Shown one piece after another: positions 1-6,281 of a stretch of DNA of 7,367 nucleotides (position 1 is the first letter of the stretch; each line of letters starts with the position of its first letter). Source of the stretch: Candidatus Krumholzibacteriia bacterium (lineage in GTDB: Bacteria > Krumholzibacteriota > Krumholzibacteriia > LZORAL124-64-63); assembly GCA_030643455.1 (NCBI GenBank), contig DAOWLV010000150.1:1-7367 (forward strand), in the 5' to 3' direction. The notes under the pieces were generated by a model. It saw nothing but the letters and a program-made list of their open reading frames with translations. It was not told the DNA's origin and did not search any database. The position numbers and the translations under genes were made by a program.

Positions 1-1
1 C

Positions 2-400
2 TGCACGGCCAACTCCTGTCGCAGCCAGATGGCCGAGGCCTGGGCTCACAGTTTATTTCCCACTGGCTGGACCGTGCTCAGCGGCGGCCTGTTGACGTAC
101 CCCATTTCGGATAATACGCGCGGCGCCATGTCCGAAGTGGGCCTGGACATGGCCGGCCAGGAAACCAAGACCTTTGATCAATTCGATCTGGACAGCTTTG
201 ACCTGGTGGTCACCCTCAGCAACGAAGCCGGTCGTTATCTGCCCCGCCTGGCCGATCCGGGGCGGCATCTGCGCCGGCCGGTCACCGATCCCATGTCGGC
301 CACCGGTTCACCCGAGGAGATCCAGGCCGCCTTTCGACTGGGCCGCGACCGGATCAAGCAGATCGTCCAGGACATCCTGGCTGACCTTCCGCATATTTGA
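2..400 (+). CDS. Low-molecular-weight phosphatase / arsenate-reductase-fold protein, 5' partial
   Basis: The reading frame is open from base 2 and ends at TGA 398-400, so the N-terminus lies outside the window. The first visible residues, CTANSCRSQMAEAW, form the CX5R P-loop of the low-molecular-weight protein tyrosine phosphatase / thioredoxin-type ArsC superfamily, with the nucleophilic Cys at 2-4 and the Arg at 20-22. A late Asp-Pro (codons 287-292) sits where the family's general-acid Asp is found, followed by an ArsC-like SATGSPEEIQAAF stretch. The overall spacing and C-terminal helix fit ArsC better than eukaryotic-type phosphatases. However, the segment VVTLSNEAGRYLP carries Ser (218-220) where thioredoxin-coupled ArsC has its second catalytic Cys, and the third Cys is also absent. 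It may therefore be a phosphatase, or a reductase that uses an external thiol. The substrate cannot be told from the sequence. Confidence 0.85.
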   Translation, partial: CTANSCRSQMAEAWAHSLFPTGWTVLSGGLLTYPISDNTRGAMSEVGLDMAGQETKTFDQFDLDSFDLVVTLSNEAGRYLPRLADPGRHLRRPVTDPMSATGSPEEIQAAFRLGRDRIKQIVQDILADLPHI

Positions 401-422
401 TTTAAATCCAATATGTTATTTT
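392..422 (+). terminator. Possible weak AT-rich terminator overlapping the stop codon
   Basis: An almost perfect 24-base inverted repeat spans 392-415: CATATT at 392-397 pairs with AATATG at 410-415, with the 10-base palindrome GATTTAAATC between them and one mismatch (398/409). It is followed by TTATTTT at 416-422. The position at the end of the phosphatase gene suits a terminator, but the stem has little GC and would be weak. It could instead be a protein-binding palindrome. Confidence 0.3.
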
Positions 423-516
423 CCGGACAAAAAATGACCAGAAAACCATGAATCTTCCGGCAGGGTTGAGGAGTGAACTTCCAGGAAAACCGGGAAAAAA
501 AATTAAAGTGGCCATT

Positions 517-584
517 GGGGATCAGAACCCGGATTTACCTGGAATTTCCCCGGGTTTCAAAACACGGGCCGACCCGGAATCCCC
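517..584 (+). promoter_or_regulatory. Inverted repeats with alternative pairings in the nrdJ leader
   Basis: AACCCGG at 526-532 is a perfect complement of CCGGGTT at 550-556. The same CCGGGT (550-555) can instead pair with ACCCGG at 572-577, and CCGGG at 490-494 can pair with CCCGG at 528-532. An outer stem, GGGGAT (517-522) with ATCCCC (579-584), encloses the block. The pairings are read directly from the sequence. A switching or attenuation role is inference only. Confidence 0.35.
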
Positions 585-637
585 CCGCGTGAAATATTTA
601 CTTTGATGCCGCCCCCGGGAAAATATTATTGTCCGTC

Positions 638-695
638 CACCCCCACAAGGGGGTGTGGTTATCGAGGTTGGATTACCCCCATATGTTGGGGTGAT
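638..695 (+). promoter_or_regulatory. Two consecutive GC-rich hairpins in the nrdJ leader
   Basis: The first is CACCCCC (638-644), loop ACAA, GGGGGTG (649-655), a perfect 7-bp stem. The second pairs ACCCC (675-679) with GGGGT (688-692) around an 8-base loop, and extends outward through 672-674/693-695 with one G-T wobble. Neither is followed by a T-run, so they are not ordinary intrinsic terminators. They may be RNA structure or protein-binding sites. Confidence 0.35.
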
Positions 696-801
696 TTCCA
701 TATAGAACATCAAACTTGACCTCATTTTTCCTCAAGACAGGAAAATGATCGGCGGGTTGCGAATCCATCCTTCCCGGGTCAGGTGGACCAATTCAACTCA
801 A

Positions 802-843
802 GAACCAAGTCCTGTATTTTCAGGGGTTCAGATGGATCTGAAC
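802..843 (+). promoter_or_regulatory. Overlapping inverted repeats abutting the nrdJ ribosome-binding site
   Basis: GTTCAGATGGATCTGAAC at 826-843 is a perfect inverted repeat with 8-bp arms and a 2-base centre, and it ends one base before the Shine-Dalgarno sequence. A second hairpin upstream pairs GAACC (802-806) with GGTTC (825-829) and CCTG (811-814) with CAGG (821-824), with a 4-base bulge and a 6-base loop. The two share bases 826-829, so they cannot both form fully. Either could affect ribosome access, or the 18-bp repeat could be a dimeric repressor's operator. Confidence 0.4.
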
Positions 844-850
844 AAAGGAG
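844..850 (+). promoter_or_regulatory. nrdJ Shine-Dalgarno sequence that sets the start codon
   Basis: AAAGGAG lies 8 bases before ATG 859. It supports 859 over the in-frame upstream ATGs at 745 and 832, which lack a comparable site. The N-terminal residues encoded from 745 also do not look like the family. Confidence 0.85.
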
Positions 851-858
851 AATGGATC

Positions 859-3777
859 ATGGCGGATCGCATCAACCAGGAAGAGTCTGTCAATATGCAG
901 GCTCCAAGCCGCGACTTTGCAGAGGACGGAACCCGGGGACCAGCCGCGGCTCGATTGGAAATGGATTCGGTTGATATCAAGGACCTGGCCGATGATGGCC
1001 TCAAGGCCTCCCGGGCCGAGGTCAAGGACCCTGTGCGGCTCAAGGGCAAGGGCCTGACCCTCGAGCGGAAGTACACCACCGAAGGTGTCGATCCCTTCGA
1101 TGCCATCGAGTGGGAGCTGCGGACCGCGTCCATCGCCAACGACAAGGGTGAGACCCTGTTCCGGCAGGACGATTGCGAAATTCCCCGATCGTGGACCCAG
1201 ATGGCCACCAACGTGGTTGTCTCCAAGTATTTCAGGGGCGGTCAGGGCTCGCCGGACCGTGAAACCAGTGTGCGCCAGCTCATCGACCGGGTGGCCAATA
1301 CCATCGCGGACTGGGGCATCAAGGACGGATACTTTGCCGCGCCCGACGACGCCGAGATCTTCCGCGCGGAATTGCGCCACATGCTTGTCAACCAGCTGGC
1401 CGCCTTCAATTCACCCGTCTGGTTCAATGTCGGCGTGGAGGACAGGCCCCAGTGCTCTGCCTGTTTCATCAACGCCGTCGAGGATTCCATGGCCAGCATC
1501 CTGGATCTGGCCAAGACCGAAGGTCTGCTGTTCAAATACGGCAGCGGCACCGGCAGCAACCTGTCCACCTTGCGCTCGAGCAGGGAAAGCCTTTCAGCCG
1601 GGGGATCGGCCAGCGGGCCCGTATCCTTCATGCGCGGCTTCGACGCCTTTGCCGGCGTGATCAAGAGCGGCGGCAAGACCCGGCGTGCGGCCAAGATGGT
1701 CATCCTCGACGTCGATCATCCCGATATCGAGGAATTCATCAACTGCAAGGTGAATGAGGAAAAGAAGGCCTGGGCCCTGATGGACCAGGGTTATGACGGC
1801 TCCTTCGGCGGCGAGGCCTACGACTCCATCTTCTTTCAGAACAGCAACAACTCGGTGCGGGTGAGCAACGAGTTCATGCGTGCGGTGGAGGATGACACCG
1901 ATTGGACCACCCACGCGGTGGTCGATGGCCGTCCGATGGACACCTACAAGGCGCGGGATCTGATGCAGAAGATCGCCGAAGGTACTCACATCTGCGGCGA
2001 CCCGGGCATGCAGTTCGACACCACGATCAACGACTGGCACACCTGCAGCAACACCGACCGGATCCACGCGTCGAATCCCTGCAGCGAGTACATGTTCCTG
2101 GACAACTCGGCGTGCAACCTGGCATCGCTGAACCTGATGAAATTCCGCCGCGAAGACGGGGAATTCGACGTCGAATCATTCCGCTACGCCAGCAGGGTGA
2201 TGATCCTGGCCATGGAAATCCTGGTGAGCAACAGCAGTTACCCGAGGGAGGAAATCGAGGCCAACAGCCACCGTTTCCGACCTCTCGGTCTGGGCTACGC
2301 CAATCTGGGCGCCCTGCTCATGGACCGTGGGCTGCCCTACGACAGCAACACCGGGCGGGACTTTGCCGCGGCCATCACGGCTTTGATGTGCGGTCAGGCC
2401 TACCTGACCAGTGCCGAGCTCGCCAGCCAGATCGGCCCCTTCGAGGGGTACGCTGAAAACCGCGAGCCCATGCTCGAGGTGATCAGGAAGCACCGGGCTG
2501 CCGTGAACGGCATCACCGCCAACCGGGTGCCCGAAACACTGCTGGACGAGGCCGAGACCGTGTGGCGCGAGGCTTACGCCCTTGGTCACGACTACGGTTA
2601 TCGCAATTCCCAGGTCACGGTCCTGGCTCCGACCGGCACCATCGGTTTCCTGATGGATTGCGACACCACCGGCGTGGAACCCGACATCGCCCTGGTGAAG
2701 TACAAGAAACTGGTCGACGGCGGCATCATGAAGATCGTCAACAACTCGGTCCCCGACGCCCTGGAAAACCTGGGTTACACCGACGAGGAAATCGAGGCCA
2801 TCGTCCAGTTCATTGCCGACCACGAAACCATCGAGGGCGCTCCCGAGCTCAAGGAAGAGCACTTGCCGGTGTTCGATTGCGCCTTCCGGCCGGCCAACGG
2901 CGAGCGGTTCATCCACTACATGGGCCATCTACGCATGATGTCGGCTGTGCAGCCCTTCCTGTCCGGGGCCATCAGCAAGACAGTGAACCTGCCCACGGAC
3001 GCCACTGTCGACGAGATTGCCCAAACCTATCAGGAAGCCTGGAAGATGGGATTGAAGGCCGTCGCCATCTACCGGGACAACTCCAAGCGCCTGCAGCCGT
3101 TGAATATGGGCAAGAAGGCGGACGTGGGCGTCCAGGCGGATGACCACAACGCGCCACCCAAGCCCAAAAGGGTGCGCCTGCCGGACGAGCGCCAGGCGGT
3201 GACCCACAAGTTCTCGATTGCCGGTCACGAGGGTTACCTCACCATCGGCCTGTACCCCAACGGCAAACCCGGTGAGATGTTCATCTCCATGGCCAAGGAA
3301 GGCTCCGTGGTCAGCGGCCTGATGGACAGCTTCGCCACCAGCGTGTCGATCATGCTGCAGTACGGTGTGCCGCTGAAGGTGCTGATCAACAAGTTCTGCC
3401 ACGCGCGGTTCGAACCCAGCGGATTCACCAGCAACCCGAATATTCCCATCGCCAAGTCGGTGATGGACTACATCTTCCGCTGGATGGACATGAAATTCGG
3501 GGAACATGCCGGTGATGCCGACGGCACCGTTCCCGACGGAGCGGACGACACCCGTGAGGCCATGTCCCTCAAGGAAAAGGAAATGAGGGCGGCCACGGGA
3601 ATGAAGGCCATGGAGGCCGTAGACGGCGGCCCGACCCGGATCACGATGGAAGTCGAACATCACGTTTATCAACAACAGGCCGACAGCCCACCCTGTCCCG
3701 AATGCGGTTCGGTGACGGTGCGCAGTGGGGCCTGCTACAAGTGCCACAACTGTGGAGCAACCACCGGTTGTAGCTAG
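859..3777 (+). CDS. nrdJ: Adenosylcobalamin-dependent (class II) ribonucleoside-diphosphate reductase NrdJ
   Basis: This cytosolic enzyme reduces ribonucleotides to deoxyribonucleotides, using adenosylcobalamin instead of oxygen or a glycyl radical to generate the active-site thiyl radical. The product is 972 residues. The first ~60 residues are acidic, poorly conserved and show no obvious ATP-cone. The catalytic core starts near residue 66. Visible motifs are FNSPVWFN (183-190), CSACF with Cys202 as the likely first redox cysteine, the Gly-rich loop GSGTGSN (228-234), NPCSE with Asn406, radical Cys408 and Glu410, the partner Cys419, and PTGTIG (591-596). A TSCPD domain follows at roughly 784-876. 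The C-terminus has a Cys cluster (946, 949, 959, 962, 965, 971) resembling the zinc-ribbon/redox tail that re-reduces the active site, normally with thioredoxin. All expected catalytic residues are present and I see no intein or frameshift. The gene is monocistronic, with its own terminator 60 bases downstream. Confidence 0.97.
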   Translation: MADRINQEESVNMQAPSRDFAEDGTRGPAAARLEMDSVDIKDLADDGLKASRAEVKDPVRLKGKGLTLERKYTTEGVDPFDAIEWELRTASIANDKGETLFRQDDCEIPRSWTQMATNVVVSKYFRGGQGSPDRETSVRQLIDRVANTIADWGIKDGYFAAPDDAEIFRAELRHMLVNQLAAFNSPVWFNVGVEDRPQCSACFINAVEDSMASILDLAKTEGLLFKYGSGTGSNLSTLRSSRESLSAGGSASGPVSFMRGFDAFAGVIKSGGKTRRAAKMVILDVDHPDIEEFINCKVNEEKKAWALMDQGYDGSFGGEAYDSIFFQNSNNSVRVSNEFMRAVEDDTDWTTHAVVDGRPMDTYKARDLMQKIAEGTHICGDPGMQFDTTINDWHTCSNTDRIHASNPCSEYMFLDNSACNLASLNLMKFRREDGEFDVESFRYASRVMILAMEILVSNSSYPREEIEANSHRFRPLGLGYANLGALLMDRGLPYDSNTGRDFAAAITALMCGQAYLTSAELASQIGPFEGYAENREPMLEVIRKHRAAVNGITANRVPETLLDEAETVWREAYALGHDYGYRNSQVTVLAPTGTIGFLMDCDTTGVEPDIALVKYKKLVDGGIMKIVNNSVPDALENLGYTDEEIEAIVQFIADHETIEGAPELKEEHLPVFDCAFRPANGERFIHYMGHLRMMSAVQPFLSGAISKTVNLPTDATVDEIAQTYQEAWKMGLKAVAIYRDNSKRLQPLNMGKKADVGVQADDHNAPPKPKRVRLPDERQAVTHKFSIAGHEGYLTIGLYPNGKPGEMFISMAKEGSVVSGLMDSFATSVSIMLQYGVPLKVLINKFCHARFEPSGFTSNPNIPIAKSVMDYIFRWMDMKFGEHAGDADGTVPDGADDTREAMSLKEKEMRAATGMKAMEAVDGGPTRITMEVEHHVYQQQADSPPCPECGSVTVRSGACYKCHNCGATTGCS

Positions 3778-3837
3778 AACCAGCAACGCCCGCTCATGCG
3801 AATCGATGGAGCGAGCTTGAGGCAAAGGACTGCCAGG

Positions 3838-3874
3838 AACCCCGGTGGGAAAGGACTTCCACCGGGGTTTTTTT
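3838..3874 (+). terminator. Strong intrinsic terminator of nrdJ
   Basis: AACCCCGGTGG (3838-3848) and CCACCGGGGTT (3859-3869) form a perfect 11-bp stem, extendable by a G-T and an A-T pair around a short loop. The run of seven T at 3868-3874 completes a textbook rho-independent terminator. The 60 bases between the nrdJ stop and the stem contain no gene. Confidence 0.92.
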
Positions 3875-3885
3875 CATGATCCACC

Positions 3886-3937
3886 GAGGACAATTCCATA
3901 CAGATCTGTATGTGTCCCCTTACAGGAAATTGTTCTC
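3886..3937. repeat. Nested palindrome downstream of the nrdJ terminator
   Basis: The core CATACAGATCTGTATG (3897-3912) is a perfect 16-bp palindrome. Around it, the arm 3886-3897 pairs with 3925-3937 as 12 base pairs, one of them G-T, with a single bulged A at 3927. The core sits at the 5' side of the loop, leaving GTGTCCCCTTACA unpaired. The structure begins 11 bases after the terminator T-run. It could be an operator, part of an unrecognised RNA, or a short dispersed repeat. Confidence 0.5.
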
Positions 3938-3981
3938 CCCGCCGGAACTCAAATGCCTTTCATTACCAACAATTTTTCTAA

Positions 3982-4015
3982 CCTGTTGCAGTGCAGATTC
4001 TTGACTGCTGCCAGG
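3982..4015. repeat. Imperfect hairpin in the intergenic region
   Basis: CCTG (3982-3985) pairs with CAGG (4012-4015), and GCAGT (3988-3992) with ACTGC (4004-4008), around an 11-base loop with a small internal loop. No T-run follows on the + strand. The role is unknown. Confidence 0.3.
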
Positions 4016-4118
4016 CACAATACCAAGGTCCTGGCCCGTATCTTGTAGTTCCCCTACCGGACCAGACGGCAACCAGATGGCATATCAGGGCAGGGCCAAT
4101 CGGTTGTGTGTTTATTGA

Positions 4119-4147
4119 TTGACAAATTTCACAATGGCGTCTAGCCT
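4119..4147 (+). promoter_or_regulatory. Candidate promoter for the lipoprotein gene
   Basis: TTGACA at 4119-4124 is a perfect sigma70-type -35 hexamer. At a 17-bp spacing the -10 position reads TAGCCT (4142-4147), a poor match to TATAAT. If used, the 5' untranslated leader would be about 135 bases. The call rests on the -35 match and on the need for a promoter after the nrdJ terminator. Confidence 0.2.
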
Positions 4148-4287
4148 GATCGAACTTGCCCGGGAAGGGGGACACTCCCGTCATAACAAGATAAATCCGA
4201 GATCCCAATTTATTCCATACGGGACCGTTCCGCAGTCGCGAACAATATGTCACTGCGTCCCGGTTCCAACAAACGGAAGAGGATGCC

Positions 4288-5586
4288 ATGAAAATTATCA
4301 AAAATTTTCCCGTTCTTCTGGTACCGATCCTGATCCTGGCCGGAATGCTGTTCCTGTTCGGTTGTTCCGAAGAAACACCGCTGGATCCCGCCTTGACCGG
4401 AACGGAAAGCTCCAGTGACGAAGATCCGTTCATCCTGGCCGAGGACAAAGGTATTGAAATCGAACGCCAGGACGGCAGCATCACCCCATCGGAACTGGTG
4501 ACTGTCGATTGCTTCGGCCGCCCGTTGACGCTCTGGCCCTACACCGGCGCCAAGCTCGACGGCGTGCCGATGGATCCGGTCAACCTCATCTTCACCGGCA
4601 ACGCCGATCCCGTGCAGATCCGGGCCGCGCTGCTTGGCCTGGATGGGGACCGGTCGGCGCTCGGTCTGCCGGACGCCTATCCCTTCAACCAGGTGTGGAA
4701 AGACTGCATGGGCGGCGGGGTCCAGTCCACCTACGCGGACGAGGGCCGGTGGCTGGGTTCGGTCATTCAGCTCACCCTCGGTGACTACGAGCCCATTCGC
4801 TTCCATCTGCGCCTGTTCCGTACGGCCGCGCTCGGTGACGACGGTTTGCCCATCACCATCGGGGCAGCCCATTTCGAAGTGCTGATTCCCGGCACCACCG
4901 ACCATCAGGTTCTCAGCTGGAATGCGGCCAAGGATATCGTGGTTGGTGACATGATACGTTCCGGTTTGCTCAATCAATCCGTAGATCTGATGCCCACCGG
5001 AGTGATCACCGCGGCGCCGACTTTCCGGTACATCATCCCCGCGGTCTACAACGGGTTGCCGCCTGAACTTCTGGCCATGATCGGCGGACCGCCGCCGCCG
5101 GTGGAAGATCCCGTAGGCATTCCCAACGACGGCGTGGCCATGATCGTCCGCCTCGCCGGAGCGGCGACCGTGACTCCTGGCGAGTTCCAGGACATGGTGA
5201 CCATCGAATTCGGCCAGTTCGTGCCGCGGCCCTTCTGCAATTCCGGTCCTTATGATTTCCTCTGGATCGAGGGTTCGGTGGATTTCCACAACAGGGCCAA
5301 GGTGGACCGTCGCGGCCGGTATTCCTACAGGGGTGGCTACGAGGGGTTGTTGACGGCCACTCCGGTCGATATCGAAACCGGCCAACCCATCGGGCCTTCC
5401 TTCACCGCGGACGTGAGGGGCAACCAGCACGGATTCTTGCAGAACAACAACGCGCGGGTGCGGGCCTTCGACAAGAAGATCACCCACGAGACCGGAGGTC
5501 CCCAGATCGAATTCATCAGTCTGAGGATCGCCGAGAGGGGCGCCGATCGTTACCGTGGGTTCTACAAGTGCCTGGATGAGGAATAG
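4288..5586 (+). CDS. Putative lipoprotein with an LssY-C-terminal-like domain
   Basis: The product is 432 residues. A charged start (Lys2, Lys5), a hydrophobic stretch (7-24) and LFGC ending at Cys26 make a lipoprotein signal with an atypical Phe at -2. The mature protein is expected to be lipid-anchored outside the cytoplasm. Residues ~27-60 are an acidic, Ser-rich linker. Residues ~96-225 read like the LssY C-terminal domain (PF14067-type), with DPVNLIFTG (96-104), FHLRLFR (172-178), an IGAAHFEV segment (191-198) and TTDHQ (203-207). This match is from memory of the family pattern. The region after residue ~230, with PPPP at 268-271, is rich in likely beta strands and I do not recognise it. 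Four further Cys (75, 140, 317, 428) could form disulfides. AGAGGA at 4278-4283 precedes the ATG. The gene appears to be transcribed alone, and no enzymatic motif is evident. Confidence 0.85.
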   Translation: MKIIKNFPVLLVPILILAGMLFLFGCSEETPLDPALTGTESSSDEDPFILAEDKGIEIERQDGSITPSELVTVDCFGRPLTLWPYTGAKLDGVPMDPVNLIFTGNADPVQIRAALLGLDGDRSALGLPDAYPFNQVWKDCMGGGVQSTYADEGRWLGSVIQLTLGDYEPIRFHLRLFRTAALGDDGLPITIGAAHFEVLIPGTTDHQVLSWNAAKDIVVGDMIRSGLLNQSVDLMPTGVITAAPTFRYIIPAVYNGLPPELLAMIGGPPPPVEDPVGIPNDGVAMIVRLAGAATVTPGEFQDMVTIEFGQFVPRPFCNSGPYDFLWIEGSVDFHNRAKVDRRGRYSYRGGYEGLLTATPVDIETGQPIGPSFTADVRGNQHGFLQNNNARVRAFDKKITHETGGPQIEFISLRIAERGADRYRGFYKCLDEE

Positions 5587-5592
5587 GATTAA

Positions 5593-5619
5593 GGGCAGCC
5601 CTGCCCAGGGCTTCGGCCC
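5593..5619 (+). repeat. Overlapping short hairpins after the lipoprotein gene
   Basis: Three mutually exclusive stems fall here: GGGCAG/CTGCCC (5593-5598/5601-5606), GCCCT/AGGGC (5598-5602/5607-5611) and GGGC-TTCG-GCCC (5608-5619), the last with a stable UUCG tetraloop. They lie just ahead of the main terminator and may protect the 3' end of the mRNA. Confidence 0.35.
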
Positions 5620-5628
5620 ATGACGAGG

Positions 5629-5660
5629 GAAACCCGGCGGCCCCCCCGCCGGGTTTCTTT
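5629..5660. terminator. Shared intrinsic terminator between convergent genes
   Basis: AAACCCGGCGG (5630-5640) and CCGCCGGGTTT (5646-5656) form a perfect 11-bp stem with a 5-base C loop, extended by G5629-C5657. On the + strand the tail is TTTCTTT (5654-5660), serving the lipoprotein gene. On the - strand the hairpin lies just beyond the peroxidase stop (5672) but its tail is TTT followed by CCC, so termination that way is probably weaker. No other terminator exists for either gene. Confidence 0.85.
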
Positions 5661-5671
5661 AAAATCCCCGG

Positions 5672-6259
5672 TTAACGCAATGCGGTGCCGATGGCGGCCA
5701 TCATCTCGGGATCGTCGGGTTTTGTGCGCGGGGCGAAGCGGGCGATGATCCTGCCGTCCTTGCCTATCAGGTACTTGGTGAAGTTCCAGGTGGGTTCTTC
5801 CAGACCGGTGCTGGTCAACCAGGTGTAGATCTCGCCCTTGTTGCGGCCCTTGACCTTCACCTTCTCGAACATCGGAAAGGTGACCCCGTAGTTGGCGTTG
5901 CAGAATTCCTGGATCTCGGCTGGAGTGCCGGGTTCCTGGCCCATGAAATCGTTGCTGGGGAAGGCCAGGATCACGAACCCATCGTCTTTCAATTCCCCGT
6001 AGAGGGTTTGGAGACCCTCGTACTGGGGTGTCAGACCGCATTTGCTGGCGACGTTCACCACCAGGGCGACTTGGCCCCGCCAATCCGCCAGTTCCGATGG
6101 TTCGCCTGCCAGGGTGCTGGTCTCGAGGTCCCAAAATACGTTTTTGGATTCACCGGTGGGTTTCTGGCTCCCGGTGGACAGGGCGCCTCGCAGGAAAAAT
6201 ATACTGACCGCCGAGGCGATCAGGATGGCCAGGGCGATGACGATGATTACTGTTTTCAT
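5672..6259 (-). CDS. Membrane-anchored glutathione-peroxidase-family thiol peroxidase
   Basis: The product is 195 residues and reduces hydroperoxides. Residues ~4-23 form one hydrophobic segment after Lys2, either a signal anchor or an uncleaved signal peptide, placing the catalytic domain outside the cytoplasmic membrane. The remaining ~155 residues are a full glutathione-peroxidase fold: NVASKCGLT with peroxidatic Cys74 (a TGC codon, not selenocysteine), FPSNDFMGQEPG with Gln108, and WNFTKYL with Trp158 and Asn159. Together these form the family's catalytic tetrad. The usual Cys of the FPCNQF motif is Ser102 here. Cys120, in EFCNANY, aligns with the resolving Cys of two-cysteine, thioredoxin-dependent members, so the reductant is more likely a thioredoxin-like protein than glutathione. 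The gene starts 22 bases after the DUF819 stop on the same strand, suggesting one operon. A purine-rich AAAGAAGA lies ahead of the ATG. Confidence 0.93.
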   Translation of the reverse strand: MKTVIIVIALAILIASAVSIFFLRGALSTGSQKPTGESKNVFWDLETSTLAGEPSELADWRGQVALVVNVASKCGLTPQYEGLQTLYGELKDDGFVILAFPSNDFMGQEPGTPAEIQEFCNANYGVTFPMFEKVKVKGRNKGEIYTWLTSTGLEEPTWNFTKYLIGKDGRIIARFAPRTKPDDPEMMAAIGTALR

Positions 6260-6281
6260 GCGTTGTCTTCTTTCAGGAGAT

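Larger units (their letters stand above)
401..858 (+). promoter_or_regulatory. 458-base non-coding leader/intergenic region upstream of nrdJ
   Basis: No convincing gene lies between the phosphatase stop and the nrdJ start. The stretch is more AT-rich than the flanking genes but is studded with GC-rich inverted repeats (526-556, 638-655, 672-695, 802-829, 826-843), listed separately. No clear sigma70-type promoter stands out. A TTGATG at 603-608 with TATTAT at 624-629 has only a 15-bp spacer, and TATAGA at 701-706 lacks a good -35. I found no conserved B12-box of a cobalamin riboswitch, although the downstream enzyme needs that cofactor. The transcription start is unknown, so how much of this is transcribed leader is an inference. 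Confidence 0.5.
3875..4287. other. 413-base intergenic region between nrdJ and the lipoprotein gene
   Basis: No supportable coding sequence is present. It holds a nested palindrome (3886-3937), a hairpin (3982-4015), a possible -35 element (4119-4124), and two smaller inverted repeats: CGGGA/TCCCG at 4161-4165/4176-4180 and ATAAAT/ATTTAT at 4191-4196/4208-4213. The density of inverted repeats fits a regulatory region, a small RNA, or the remnant of a short mobile repeat. No terminal repeats or target duplications were seen that would settle this. Confidence 0.5.

Noticed and set aside
588..631. Pair of NrdR boxes (AAATATTT at 592-599 and AATATT at 622-627)
   Set aside because: The centres are about 29 bp apart and the AT-rich cores fit loosely, but the flanking half-sites do not match the ACAC...GTGT pattern.
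522..725. 67-residue - strand ORF in the nrdJ leader
   Set aside because: Its codons run through the GC-rich hairpins, it has no ribosome-binding site and its product resembles nothing known.
745..858. In-frame N-terminal extension of NrdJ from ATG 745
   Set aside because: There is no ribosome-binding site, the extra 38 residues do not resemble the family, and a near-ideal Shine-Dalgarno sits before ATG 859.
401..858. Cobalamin riboswitch upstream of the B12-dependent reductase
   Set aside because: I looked for the B12-box consensus and the conserved core and found no acceptable match on the + strand. A covariance-model search would settle it.
2929..3825. 298-residue - strand ORF opposite the nrdJ 3' end
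   Set aside because: It is antisense to the conserved TSCPD and Cys-cluster region of nrdJ and has no family features.
3845..4048. 67-residue + strand ORF after nrdJ
   Set aside because: It starts inside the terminator stem-loop and reads through the nested palindrome. It is chance coding.
4119..4418. 99-residue + strand ORF overlapping the lipoprotein start
   Set aside because: It begins on the TTG of the -35-like element and overlaps the lipoprotein signal peptide in another frame.
4210..5487. 425-residue - strand ORF opposite the lipoprotein gene
   Set aside because: It is antisense to a well-supported lipoprotein. Long antisense ORFs are common in GC-rich genes, and its product has no recognisable motif.
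6036..6041. Selenocysteine in the peroxidase active site
   Set aside because: The active-site codon reads TGC (Cys) on the - strand, not TGA, so no recoding is needed.
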